Notes under the pieces: generated by a model
What the model was told of the DNA's origin: nothing
Databases searched by the model: none
What the model saw: only the letters and a program-made list of their open reading frames with translations
Source of the DNA: Prorocentrum cordatum
Taxonomy: Eukaryota > Sar > Dinophyceae > Prorocentrales > Prorocentraceae
Length of the DNA: 40,000 nt
Assembly: GCA_963575745.1 (NCBI GenBank)
Contig: CAUYUJ010011492.1
Coordinates: 1 to 40,000 of the forward strand
Direction of reading: 5' to 3'
Translations under genes and position numbers: made by a program
Shown: positions 10,753-19,212 of the stretch, piece by piece
Position numbering within the stretch: position 1 is the stretch's first letter
How the letters are laid out: the number at the start of each line of letters is the position of its first letter

Positions 10753-11329
10753 AATTACTCAATATGAATACTACTCTCCCTCTTCCCCTGATGATGGCCT
10801 GGGAGTGTCCGACCCCACGTCGACTAGTGAATGGTCCGTTTTCGGTTCTCGAGATGGCGCCGTGGCCGTCATTTTCCAGGCTTGCGCCCGCCAGGTTTGG
10901 GCCTCGGGTCGTTTTCGCTAAACCACGCTCGCTAAAAAGACGCCACCGTGAGCCCTCGCTGCAGCGCCCCCCGCGACGCCCCCTCCGAGCACTCCCGGGG
11001 CCGCCGCCGCCCTGCAGAGCGCTCGCCCGCCAGTGGGTCGTCGGTCTTTCGCGGCCTGGCGCACGGTCGAGACGCGCACCAGCATCCCTGGAGCTGAAGT
11101 TCGGCGGCGAGCCCGGGGGGGGACGGACAAGGTAAAACGACGCGAAGATCGGGACAAAATCGGATCGGGATAACTCGAAATCTCTGAGAATCGGCGGGTT
11201 TGGAGGGTGTATTGGGCGCCGCGGCCGCTCCAGAGCGTTCCAGAACGCTCTGAGAGCGCTCCAGAACGCTTTGGAGCGATTTATCCCGATCCTAGCCCTG
11301 TTTTACCAGGGGGGGACGGACGAGGGGCG
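10753..11329. other. No gene; inverted and palindromic segments
   Basis: From 11131 GGTAAAAC...GATCGGGATAA is inverted at 11281-11307 (TTATCCCGATC...GTTTTACC). Between them lies a run of AGAGCGTTCCAGAACGCTCT-like palindromes (about 11225-11275). It is probably a decayed foldback element. Confidence 0.45.
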
Positions 11330-11486
11330 GGCCTTCTTAGAAGGCTCGGAAGTCCCCCGGCCTTCTGAGAAGTGCCCCGCCCTTTCCCCGAAGACACAGA
11401 CAGCTCCTCAGAGGGCAGGAGGGCTTCTGAGAAGCCCGACCGCCTTCTGGGAAGGCTTCTCCTGCTCACTTCCCCCCTCGCTCGCC
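11330..11486 (+). repeat. Dispersed repeat R1, copy 1 (CCTTCTGAGAAGG palindromes)
   Basis: Several near-palindromes of the type CCTTCTGAGAAG alternate with GAAGGC. The segment ends TTCCCCCCTCGCTCGCCGC. The same order of elements occurs at 13226-13402. No gene is evident from 11487 to 11756. Confidence 0.6.
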
Positions 11487-11756
11487 GCTGGAAAGGTCCT
11501 GGCTTGCCATCTGAGCGTCGCAGACAACCGGGGTCGCCTTCACCGACACTGGTGCGTGAGCTGCCCGCGTGAGGTCGCGCGCGAGCGCCCTCTTCTCCAC
11601 GCGGTGTGCCGCGCTGGCGGCCTGCGTAAGCCGCCGCGTGTGGTCGCTATGTCGTCTCGCGCAAGACCCGTGTCTTCTCGTGAGCCCTCGCTGCGCCCCG
11701 GCTGGCTGCTTGCCCGGCGGTTGGTGTCCATCCTCCATCTGCGTGTGTCGGCCAGG

Positions 11757-11931
11757 CTTCTCTTCCTCCTCCTCCTCCTCCTCCTCCTCCCTCCTCCCTC
11801 CCTCCTCCTCCTCCTCCTCCTCCTCCTCCCCCTTCGCCTCGTCCGCCTCCTCCTCCTCCTCTTCCTCTTCCTCCTCCTCCTCCTGCTCCTCCTCCTCGTC
11901 CTCCTCCTCCTCCTCCTCCTCCTCCCCACGG
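11757..11931. repeat. (CTC)n/(CTT)n pyrimidine tract
   Basis: About 170 bp of CTC, CCT and CTTC repeats. Ser, Leu or Glu-rich open frames here are composition artefacts. From 11932 to 12487 I see no gene. Confidence 0.85.
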
Positions 11932-12493
11932 GGCCAACGATGGGAGTTGCTGCTCCCAATCCTCGGCGACACGTCACGGGTGATTGCCCCAGATGGTGTG
12001 GGTGGTACAGCACATGTCCTCTTAAATGTACCCCAGCTGGGCATGGCAAGTATACCTTTGCACCTGCCCAAGCTGGGTGCGGCATAGCAGCGTGGCGAGT
12101 CACCGAACGAAGCATCCGATTCACCCAATGAAGCTAGTGAGCTCTATTTCCCCCTTGGCCTGCTAGCGGGGATGGAATTGGCGCCAGCTCCTCTCGACCT
12201 GAAGCATGGCCGAGAAGGGAGCAGGAGACAACTGAACAAATATCCTCGCTAACGGGATGGGTGCGGCCTGCCTTCTGTGCGCCGTCGACGCGTTGCTGAC
12301 ACGGTGGTCGGCCTCCATCCTGCATTTGCAGATGTCGTTCAATCCCGCCCCTCGGAAACTTTCTGACATACAGCCACACGTACTACAGGGCATGCTCAAT
12401 CACATGTAATGTGGCTCCGGGGATTCTCCGCTGTCTGTGGCACGTCCCGTCACCATGCCATCGCAGAACGCTGCTCGTGACATTTCGAACACC

Positions 12494-12647
12494 TAGGGGG
12501 CCACATGCGAACCCTACCCCTACCCCCCACGGCTTCTGAAGGGATAGGGTGGGGTTCACTCCGTTCGGGAGCTCCCGAGCGGAGTGAACCCCACCCTGTC
12601 CCTCTGAAGTCGTGGGGGGTAGGGGTAGGGTTCGCATGTGGCCCCCT
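12494..12647. mobile_element. Complete palindromic MITE with target-site duplication
   Basis: The left arm begins TAGGGGGCCACATGCGAACC and the right arm ends with its complement ...GCATGTGGCCCCCT, making one long near-perfect palindrome. The centre is CCGTTCGGGAGCTCCCGAGCGG. The hexamer AACACC directly precedes (12488-12493) and follows (12648-12653) the element, consistent with a target-site duplication. It has no coding capacity. Related copies are at 4132, 5617 and 18096, so the family has moved in this genome, presumably by a transposase supplied elsewhere. Superfamily unknown. Confidence 0.8.
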
Positions 12648-12653
12648 AACACC

Positions 12654-13225
12654 GTCCCCAACGCAAGAGGGTGTGGCACCTCTCGTCTCTGTTCCTCGAG
12701 GTGCTCTCGGGGTGGCTGCGCGGGCCCTCCTGCGGCTGTCTCGGGCTCCCGCGGGCCCTGCCGAGACTCTCGTGGGCCACCTTGGGACGCTTCTGGGCCG
12801 TCCTCTCGTGCGTTCTGGGCCTCCTCCCCGGGGGGCCCTGCGGCCTCTCGTGGGGCCGTCCTGGGCAGTCTGGCGGGCGCAGTGGGGCTCCCGCGAGGCC
12901 TGTCCTGGGCCTCCCTTTGGCTGGCCCGAGGCCCTCTTGGAGCCGTCTCGGGCCGGGAGGCCCGGAGAACGGAGCATGGTCAAAAGCCTTCGGGCTCTTT
13001 TCGGGCCGGGCGAAAGGGGGGGTTTGGGAAAGGGGGGGTTACGAAATTTGCTGCATGCAGCTGGTTTCGGCCTCACTGAGGGGCCCATTCCTCGATACAT
13101 GGCCGCTTCCGGCGCCGGGAGGCGCCGGGAAAATCAGCTACGTGAGCTGATTCTCAAACCCCTCCCTTTGCTATCCCCCCCTTTCGCCCGACCCGATCTT
13201 TTGGTCGGCTGCGAGCGAGGGGGGG
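12654..13225. other. No recognisable gene
   Basis: GC-rich sequence with many short inverted motifs, for example AATCAGCT-ACGTG-AGCTGATT near 13132-13152. Open frames exist on both strands without recognisable domains. Confidence 0.45.
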
Positions 13226-13402
13226 AATTGAGAAGGCGGAAGGCTTTTTCAGAAGGTTCGGAAGTCACCCGGCCTTCTGAGAAGTGTTCCCGGCCTTCCC
13301 CCGAAGGCAGAGCAGACTTGTCAGAAGGCGCGGGGGTTCTGAGAAGTCCCGCCGCCTTCTGAGAAGGCCTTTCCCTTCTCACTTCCCCCCCTCGCTCGCC
13401 GC
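13226..13402 (+). repeat. Dispersed repeat R1, copy 2
   Basis: This is a diverged second copy of 11330-11486. It has the same series of GAAGG...CCTTCTGAGAAG palindromes and the same end, CACTTCCCCCCTCGCTCGCC. The two copies lie in the same orientation about 1.9 kb apart. Confidence 0.6.
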
Positions 13403-13985
13403 CGATTTGGGTTGCTGAGTGATGTTGGTTTTTCTGAAGGGCCTGCCTGTTGGCCTTCTCTCTGTTGTCTTGGAAACCTCCCGGGGCCCCTTGGGCGCCA
13501 CTTGGAGTCTTTCTCGGAGGATGCAAGTGCTGGGTGCCTCTTCTTGAGGACGACCTCGGCGACCTTCCGAGGCCCTCCTAAAGGCCTTGAAGAGCTTCAG
13601 AGGGCGCTAGTGCCTTGGCATCGCTCGGACGTGTGCATTTTTCCTTCGGCGAGGACCATCGAGGAGCATCCTCGATCATTTGGCGAAAAAACCACGCACG
13701 AAACCGAAAAAAACACAGGGAATGGACGTCCGAGCGATGCCCAGAGGATGGGGCAGTGCACGCAGAACTGTGCGACGAGGGGTTGGGGGGGGTGCGAGCG
13801 AATGTTTACGTACAGCAACCCTGCCAGGCAGCTTTTGAAATTCGACCGCCCCTCGACGTGCCAGAAGGCACGATGGCAGATTGCAGAGGGCCTGAAGAGC
13901 TGCTGAACCCTCCGTACTGTTCCGCCGTTGGCGGAACCTTGAAGGACCGCCCTTCGCACTGGCTGCAGTGCCGAAACTTTCAGGA
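13403..13985. other. No recognisable gene
   Basis: Mixed-composition sequence with short open frames on both strands; none shows a domain or convincing splice structure. Confidence 0.4.
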
Positions 13986-14085
13986 TGAAAAACACACACA
14001 GACACAATTAATCGTCGATTCCCCAGAAAATTTTGAAACATATGGGCAGTGGGAGGCAAGACAAAAACCCAGAAACTATGGGAAA
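13986..14085 (+). repeat. Dispersed repeat R2, copy 2
   Basis: Same orientation and order of blocks as 1905-1995: CACACAGACACAAT, TCGTCGATTCC, GAAAAT, GGGCAGTGG and CAAAAACCCAGA. Confidence 0.55.
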
Positions 14086-14882
14086 ATATTGGGAATCCTG
14101 TTATTTGTGCCTGTTTGTTTGTGTGTCCCAGGGCCCCTTCAAACTTGTCGGCTGGCCGCCAGTGCCACTGGCACCGGACCCACTTCTGGATGCGCAGCAG
14201 GAGGGGGGAGGGCAGCTCACCCCATCCCCCAAGCCTGAGGCTTTTTGTGAGCAGCCCGCGGCGCTCCTTGCGCCGTCCGGCCCGGCGTGGTGAGCAGCCC
14301 GCGGCGCTCCTTGAGCCGTCCTGCCCTGTTCGCTTCCGCCGCGAGGTGCGTCTGCCCGGTGGGTTCGCTTGAAGGGGGGGCTTGTCATCGGGGGCGGAAA
14401 AGAGGAGGGTGAAGACTAGGGGGGGGGTATCATGGCGGGGGCCATGATATTTCCCCAGATTTCATGGCGCCTCTTCTTATTTCATTACGTCCCTGGCCCC
14501 CCCGCTGGGCCGCGCACATGCCACCGGCCATGATTTGCACCCCCCCTCTTGGACGCCCCCTTCTTGGCCGCCCCCGATGTTACGAGGGTGGCTCTTCAGA
14601 CCGCTTGGAGGAGCAGCAGCATGGGCAGGATGGCCAGCGGGGGGGGCGGTTCCAGCAGGACCCCCCAAGGCCTCTCAGCCAGATGCAGGTCTGGCATCGG
14701 TCCTTCGGCCGCAGCCAGGCCTGCATCCGAGAGCTGACCGGCTCGTCTGCCTCGGCCGCCCTTGGGGGTGTGGGAAAGGGATACACACTGTTCATTTTTA
14801 ATTCTTCGAAAGTTATTTGGTTTTTTGGGGGGCCGAGATCCTTTTATTTCTAGTTCTTCTGTCCTGGGCCTCGTCCTGGCCA
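14086..14882. other. No gene; short tandem duplication and palindrome
   Basis: GTGAGCAGCCCGCGGCGCTC occurs twice about 42 bp apart (near 14248 and 14290). A perfect small palindrome ATCATGGC-GGGG-GCCATGAT lies near 14429-14448. Nothing else is recognised. Confidence 0.4.
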
Positions 14883-14919
14883 CTAGGGGGCCAGGAACAA
14901 GTAGAAACGAGCACGATTA

Positions 14920-17250
14920 GAAATGGGCACGATTAGACATGAACGACGTGTACGGGCACTTGGTGCTGACTGCCATTGGCGACAGATGGAAGGCTGGGGC
15001 CCCTTCCTGCACGATGCGCTGCATGGGCTTGCAGACGGCGAGCCGACCGCTGCCATGGTCAAGATCGTCGGCCTCCTCATGCGCTTCAGCAGGCAGAGGG
15101 CGACGGCATGGGAGGCCCAGCTGATGCGTGCGAGGCCGGACGCGTTCTGCAACAGGCTGTCCGAGAAGTGCTCATGAATGTGAAGCAATTTGCACAAGAT
15201 CTGCCACTGGAGGCAAGCCTGGAAGGAGCCCATGTCGTCGGTCAAGAAGCTGAAGCCCCGACCCGACCCCAAGGAAGCAGTAGAGAGCAAACCCGCAGAG
15301 TGGGGAGCTAGATGGCAAATTTGGACAAGGGTATTGCCAACAGTTGTGGTCGGAAGACGAAGTTGCAGGCCAGCGACGGCAGCAGGCAGTTCAATTCCCC
15401 AACCACGAGGCCAGCCAGCTGCGGACCATACGCAAGACCTACAAGCTGAAAGCGGGCTTTCGAATCGAAGGTTGGCACTTCGGACACCTCGGCTGGCTCA
15501 GCGATGACTGTCTCGGCTGCCTGTCCCAGATCCTCATGGCGCGCGAGGTCATGCACTCGTGACCCACCGCGATCTGCAAGCTCATCCTCCTCTTGGTCGC
15601 GAAGGAGGACGGCGGCGGGGCCGGCAATTCACCCTCTTCCCCACTCCTGCCTGCATCTGGGAGGCGGTGAGGGAACCTCTCATCCGCAGATGGGAGGCAC
15701 AGCGCGTGCCGTCCTACGACCGGGAGGCACCTCGCGGGAGCAACGAGCGGTGTGTGTGTGTGTGTGTGTATGGAGATCTGTGCTAGATGACGAGTCATTG
15801 CAGGTCACGTCAGTCCACTCGGTCACGCCTTTGCTAGACATCCAGAAGGTTTGCGAGTACGTTTCCTTGAATGTATTGCGGTACTTCGGGGTGTTGCAGC
15901 AGGTCCCGATGAGCGTCTTGGCGCTGCCATTGGTGGAGTCCTTCGCTTTCCCGAGAGCGGTGCGAAATGGGCAGGCAACCGCCGGCCTCGCGCGCGCTCT
16001 GGCGGGCCTTCCAGCCAGGTCCAAGTTTGCGGATCGATTTCTGAAGGTGGCGCTGCATCCGACTCTCGACACGGCACGGGCGTGGTCGGGGGCGAAGGTG
16101 GACATCGCCGAATGCGTCGACGACATGGCGATCCGCGTCGCCGGTGCCAGCGGGCAACCGAACAAAGTCTGCCCAGAGGTCCCCGCCATGACCGCCCGAC
16201 TCGCGGGGCGCATCTCGGCGTTGAAGTTGTCCGCGGGCCCGCGGGGGAAGTCCAAGTTCGCCGCCGGCGCCGAGGGCCTGGCCTAAGAGCCCGAGCCCGA
16301 CATAGAGAAGCTTGGCCTCGCATGCTCGGAGAGTGAATGATGGCTGGGCGCGGGCTGCCAGCCGCCAGGGCGGCGTGGGAACATTGCCCGCGACACGGTG
16401 GCGCGCGTCGCTGGAGGGAGATGGTTGAAGGCTGCTGCGTTGGAGCGACGTGGAGTCACTTCGCGGCCAGTCATTCAGCGCGGCCTCAAGGCCTCCATCG
16501 CGCGCGGTGCTCCCTTCTTCCTGCAGGGGGCCCTCGGCTTCGACCATGTCCTTCGTGGACCAGAAGTGCCGGGGCTCTGCGCGCTGAAGCTGGCGCCGTC
16601 AGGTCTGGCGCGCTGGGGCGGGACTCGCCCCCCGCGCCGACTGAGCCGAGCAACCGAGACTGGCCCATCTCAAGGCCCGGGCCCAGGAGGCGCGGGGCCA
16701 CCCCCAGGGGCGCGCGGCTCATGGCGCCAGCATGGGGGCGACAGCTTCCTGGAAACGAGCACGTGCTGAAGGTGGCCCCCAGTGGATTTGATGCGCGCGG
16801 GGCCGTCGTGGGGGCCCGCGGGGGCCGCGACGGTCGCAGCGCGCGAGCTGGGCCGGGAGATCGCGGGCCCTGGCGCATCGAGCGGGGCGGCGGGGCCGCG
16901 GGCGCCGACGCCCGCGCGGCGCCGCCCTTGGAGCCGATTCGCGCGGCGGAGATGGCCATCAGCACCGCGAGGCCGTTCGATTGGGCCCGCTCGACGGCCG
17001 AGGGCGTCTCTGCGACTGGCGCCTTGTCTTCTCCCGATCCAGCAGGCCATGGGCGCCAGGGAGGACGGCGCAGAGCGGGGGAGACACCGCGCCGATTGCG
17101 CGCGCGGCGACGCTGGGAGGGCCCTTCTCAGACGCGCGGCTGCGAGGCGGGCCAGGTCGACTCCGACATTTGCCCGCCGTGCGACGCCCGCCTCCGCCAT
17201 AAGCGCGAGGCGGGCGCGCGCGCGCGCGCGCGGGCGCCTCGCCGACCCGA
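14920..17250 (+). pseudogene. Decayed LINE-like reverse transcriptase
   Basis: Several plus-strand frames in sequence resemble a non-LTR reverse transcriptase. About 15410-15560 holds a 'fingers' block (IRKTYKLKAG..GWHFGHLGWLSDD) and then, in another frame, ICKLILLLVAKEDGG, like the LVVLLPKPDGG motif. About 15830-16286 reads DIQKVCEYVSLNVLRYFGV, FAFPRAVRNG and ECVDDMAIRVAG, matching the D-x-x-K..E, PRRV and VDD palm motifs. Downstream to about 17250 is Arg/Ala-rich and ends with a CPPC-containing segment like the cysteine-rich C-terminus of such elements. Frameshifts, stops, a (TG)n tract at 15751-15769 and a (CG)n run at 17214-17232 interrupt it. The RT core is reasonably supported; the ends are inferred. 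Confidence 0.5.
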
Positions 17251-17729
17251 GAAAAACAGTTTCAAAGACATCGTCCAGATTGATGGCATCGCACCTGCCG
17301 GAACTGAAACGGTCGCCGGTGAGTCGAAGCGGGTCCGAGGGCTCGCCGCTAATCTAGCGGTCCGTTAGGTCGCCCGTGCCCCGCCTGACACATACCAGGT
17401 TGGAGACGAGCAGGCCCCCCCCATTCTCTCGGATTTGGTGGCGACCGACGGCGGCGCGCTAAATCCTAACTGACATCGAGGATATGCGGCGGTGTCTTGG
17501 GAAGGATGAGAATTCGCAGGCCCGGGCCATTTTTGGCCCCGCCCTTTTCGCCCGCCCGACCTTGGCCCGGCGTGGAGCGCGGGCAGTTTTTTTTGTCCGG
17601 GCCATCAAGCAGCCTGTCGGCCTCGTCGAGCCCAGCATTGACAGTGGGCAGACAGTTGACGGGTTCCACAGTGGGAGAGCACATGGCGTTGCGTCAGACC
17701 AGACCACGGCACATCTGGCGAGATCGGAG
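17251..17729. other. No recognisable gene
   Basis: GC-rich sequence with a T8 run near 17588 and short open frames on both strands, none recognised. Confidence 0.4.
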
Positions 17730-17885
17730 GGCACCAACTATACACCAACACCGATCCTGGCCCAGGATCACCCTGGGCCCAGGATCGGTGCATATGCCTT
17801 CTTGCGCAAGGCAGGAGGGCGTATGCACCGATCCTTGGCCCAGGGTGATCCTGGCCAGGATCGGTGTTGGTGTATAGTTGGTGCC
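17730..17885. repeat. 156-bp foldback (inverted repeat) element
   Basis: The segment starts GGCACCAACTATACACCAAC and ends with its complement ...GTTGGTGTATAGTTGGTGCC. The arms are about 65-70 bp, with nested GATCCTGG/CCAGGATC palindromes and a short centre around GCCTTCTTGCGCAAGGC. It encodes nothing obvious. No target-site duplication is evident. Confidence 0.8.
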
Positions 17886-18095
17886 TTCCTGCGAGAGGTG
17901 GGGAATGCCCTGGGCGACCAGGGATCAGCGCCTGGAGGATCTTCGCCCGTGGTAAACACGAAAGCCCACACGACATGGTCGTCGGCGGCGGCCGCCGGGG
18001 CCTGCGGGGGCCCGCCGCTATCTCACGAATATATGGCGGCGGACGAACGCGCGAGGGAGTGGGTCGAGACCGCGCCCCTCCGCGTTGGAGGGTGG

Positions 18096-18247
18096 TAGGG
18101 CCACATGCGAACCCTACCCCTACCCCCCGCGATTTCTGAGGGGGAGGGTGGGGTTCACTTCGCTCGTGACCTCCCGAACGAAGTGAACCCCACCCTCCCC
18201 CTCAGAAATCGTGGGGGGCAGGGGTAGGGTTCGCATGTAGCCCCGTA
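18096..18247. mobile_element. Palindromic MITE, second full-length copy
   Basis: It has the same arms and centre as 12494-12647 (TAGGGCCACATGCGAACC at the left, GGTTCGCATGTAGCCCC at the right, with CTTCGCTCGTGACCTCCCG in the centre). The left end lacks two Gs and the right end is slightly diverged. A clean target-site duplication is not visible. It lies 165 bp upstream of the retrotransposon; 18248-18406 shows nothing else. Confidence 0.75.
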
Positions 18248-18406
18248 AGTGGAGCAGGCAAGGGTCGGCTGCGAGCTGCAGCGTCGGATTCGCGGGTCAA
18301 TTCGTAATTTCAGGGCCGAGCGCAGCAGCAGCGAGGCGAGGTTTTGACCCCCCCCCCTCGCCCCCTCGGTTTCGGAGAGGTGAACGCTGCCGCCGCCCAA
18401 GTGCTG

Positions 18407-18411
18407 CTCGT
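18407..18411. other. Target-site duplication CTCGT (left)
   Basis: CTCGT directly precedes the 5' LTR and is found again directly after the 3' LTR at 34513-34517. Five bases is the usual duplication length for LTR-element integrases. Confidence 0.85.
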
Positions 18412-18677
18412 ACTTTAAGGGTAGCTCTTTGGGAGATGTTATATAGAATCGGGAGTATAGCTCGCGCGCCGTTGCCTTTGGCTCAAGGCACGCGCGCCCT
18501 ATTTGCCCGGACACTGCTTGTGTTCGCCATGTGCTGGAAAGATCAGTATATCGATCTTATCCTATCTTATCCGTCCATTCCTCTTACGGAACAACCTCAG
18601 TACGATGCCGGACGCTATTTGCCATCCGATTCCCATGGAATCGGATGTTATTTGACTTACCATAGTCACTTTCGACT
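18412..18677 (+). repeat. 5' LTR
   Basis: It begins ACTTTAAGGGTAGC and ends CACTTTCGACT, immediately before the primer site. It does not have the usual TG...CA ends. It contains a TATATAG near 18440, a spliced-leader-like hairpin (about 18463-18498) and a hairpin with 10-bp arms CATCCGATTC/GAATCGGATG at 18623-18647. Confidence 0.92.
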
Positions 18678-19212
18678 TGGTAGCGGAGCTTGCCGCGCTC
18701 TCGTGCGGTCAGCTCTTGCTCTTCTTACCCTCGCGCTACACGGCGTGATCTTCGTGACCAACTACCACCCTGCGCCGCCACTCCCATTGCATTTACGAGG
18801 ATCTATCCAAGAGCAAGAAGCAACACGAGAGGCACGACGTCTAGACAACAACATTGGTACCATATGCGCTTCATCACTGCGCTACTACCAATCGCTCGGC
18901 AACGAGCCAAAAGCGCAGTACTTGAAGCAGAGGCGGGGAGACCCGCGGGAGAAAGCGCCTCGAAGACTTGACAAGGCGCTCCCCCAGAGCGGCAACGCGC
19001 CTAATAACCACCCATATCTTCACAGCCTTGGGCTGGTTATATTCGCCATAATATGGCTCGCGCTGGGGGCAGCAATCGGACACATGCGTCGTGGAGAGAA
19101 CAGCACCGATAGGCAAACACATGGCCCATACTGGGGCCCTCAAGGCAACGCACCTTTGCGCGAGTACGTTTATGAGGTCAACGCGTTGCTCAACGTCACA
19201 AGGGACGCATGA
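18436..19212 (+). CDS. Hypothetical leader ORF with membrane segments
   Basis: This frame opens inside the LTR and runs through the primer site. Its first ATG is at 18436, and a second at 18529 follows the spliced-leader-like sequence, so the true start is uncertain. It has a hydrophobic stretch at residues 92-108 (SALALLTLALHGVIFV) and a clearer membrane segment at 198-216 (LGLVIFAIIWLALGAAIGHM) followed by Arg-Arg. Three x-G-N-x-P pentapeptides (LGNEP, SGNAP, QGNAP) come from the hairpin family. It overlaps the Gag start by ATGA, an arrangement that can permit reinitiation. I recognise no family. It could be a small membrane protein, or an upstream extension of Gag displaced by a frameshift. 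Confidence 0.4.
   Translation: MLYRIGSIARAPLPLAQGTRALFARTLLVFAMCWKDQYIDLILSYPSIPLTEQPQYDAGRYLPSDSHGIGCYLTYHSHFRLGSGACRALVRSALALLTLALHGVIFVTNYHPAPPLPLHLRGSIQEQEATREARRLDNNIGTICASSLRYYQSLGNEPKAQYLKQRRGDPREKAPRRLDKALPQSGNAPNNHPYLHSLGLVIFAIIWLALGAAIGHMRRGENSTDRQTHGPYWGPQGNAPLREYVYEVNALLNVTRDA
18469..18487 (+). promoter_or_regulatory. DinoSL-like sequence in the 5' LTR
   Basis: CCGTTGCCTTTGGCTCAAG resembles the 3' 21 bases of the dinoflagellate spliced leader, CCGTAGCC then ATTTTGGCTCAAG, with one substitution and a 2-base deletion. It sits in a hairpin (TGCCTT/AAGGCA, flanked by GCGCG/CGCGC) and is followed by GC rather than GT. It is identical in the 3' LTR (34304-34322). It could mark the start of the R region or could be coincidence. 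Confidence 0.4.
18678..18689 (+). promoter_or_regulatory. Primer-binding site, initiator-tRNA type
   Basis: TGGTAGCGGAGC follows the 5' LTR without a gap. It complements a tRNA 3' end ...GCTCCGCTACCA. The implied U72, hence an A1:U72 pair, is a hallmark of eukaryotic initiator tRNAs. Copia elements commonly use initiator tRNA-Met (plant version TGGTATCAGAGC). This fixes the LTR end and the sense strand. Confidence 0.8.

Noticed and set aside
15439-16547. Minus-strand open frames over the LINE-like region
   Set aside because: Reverse-transcriptase motifs are readable on the plus strand; the minus frames are antisense of that GC-rich sequence.
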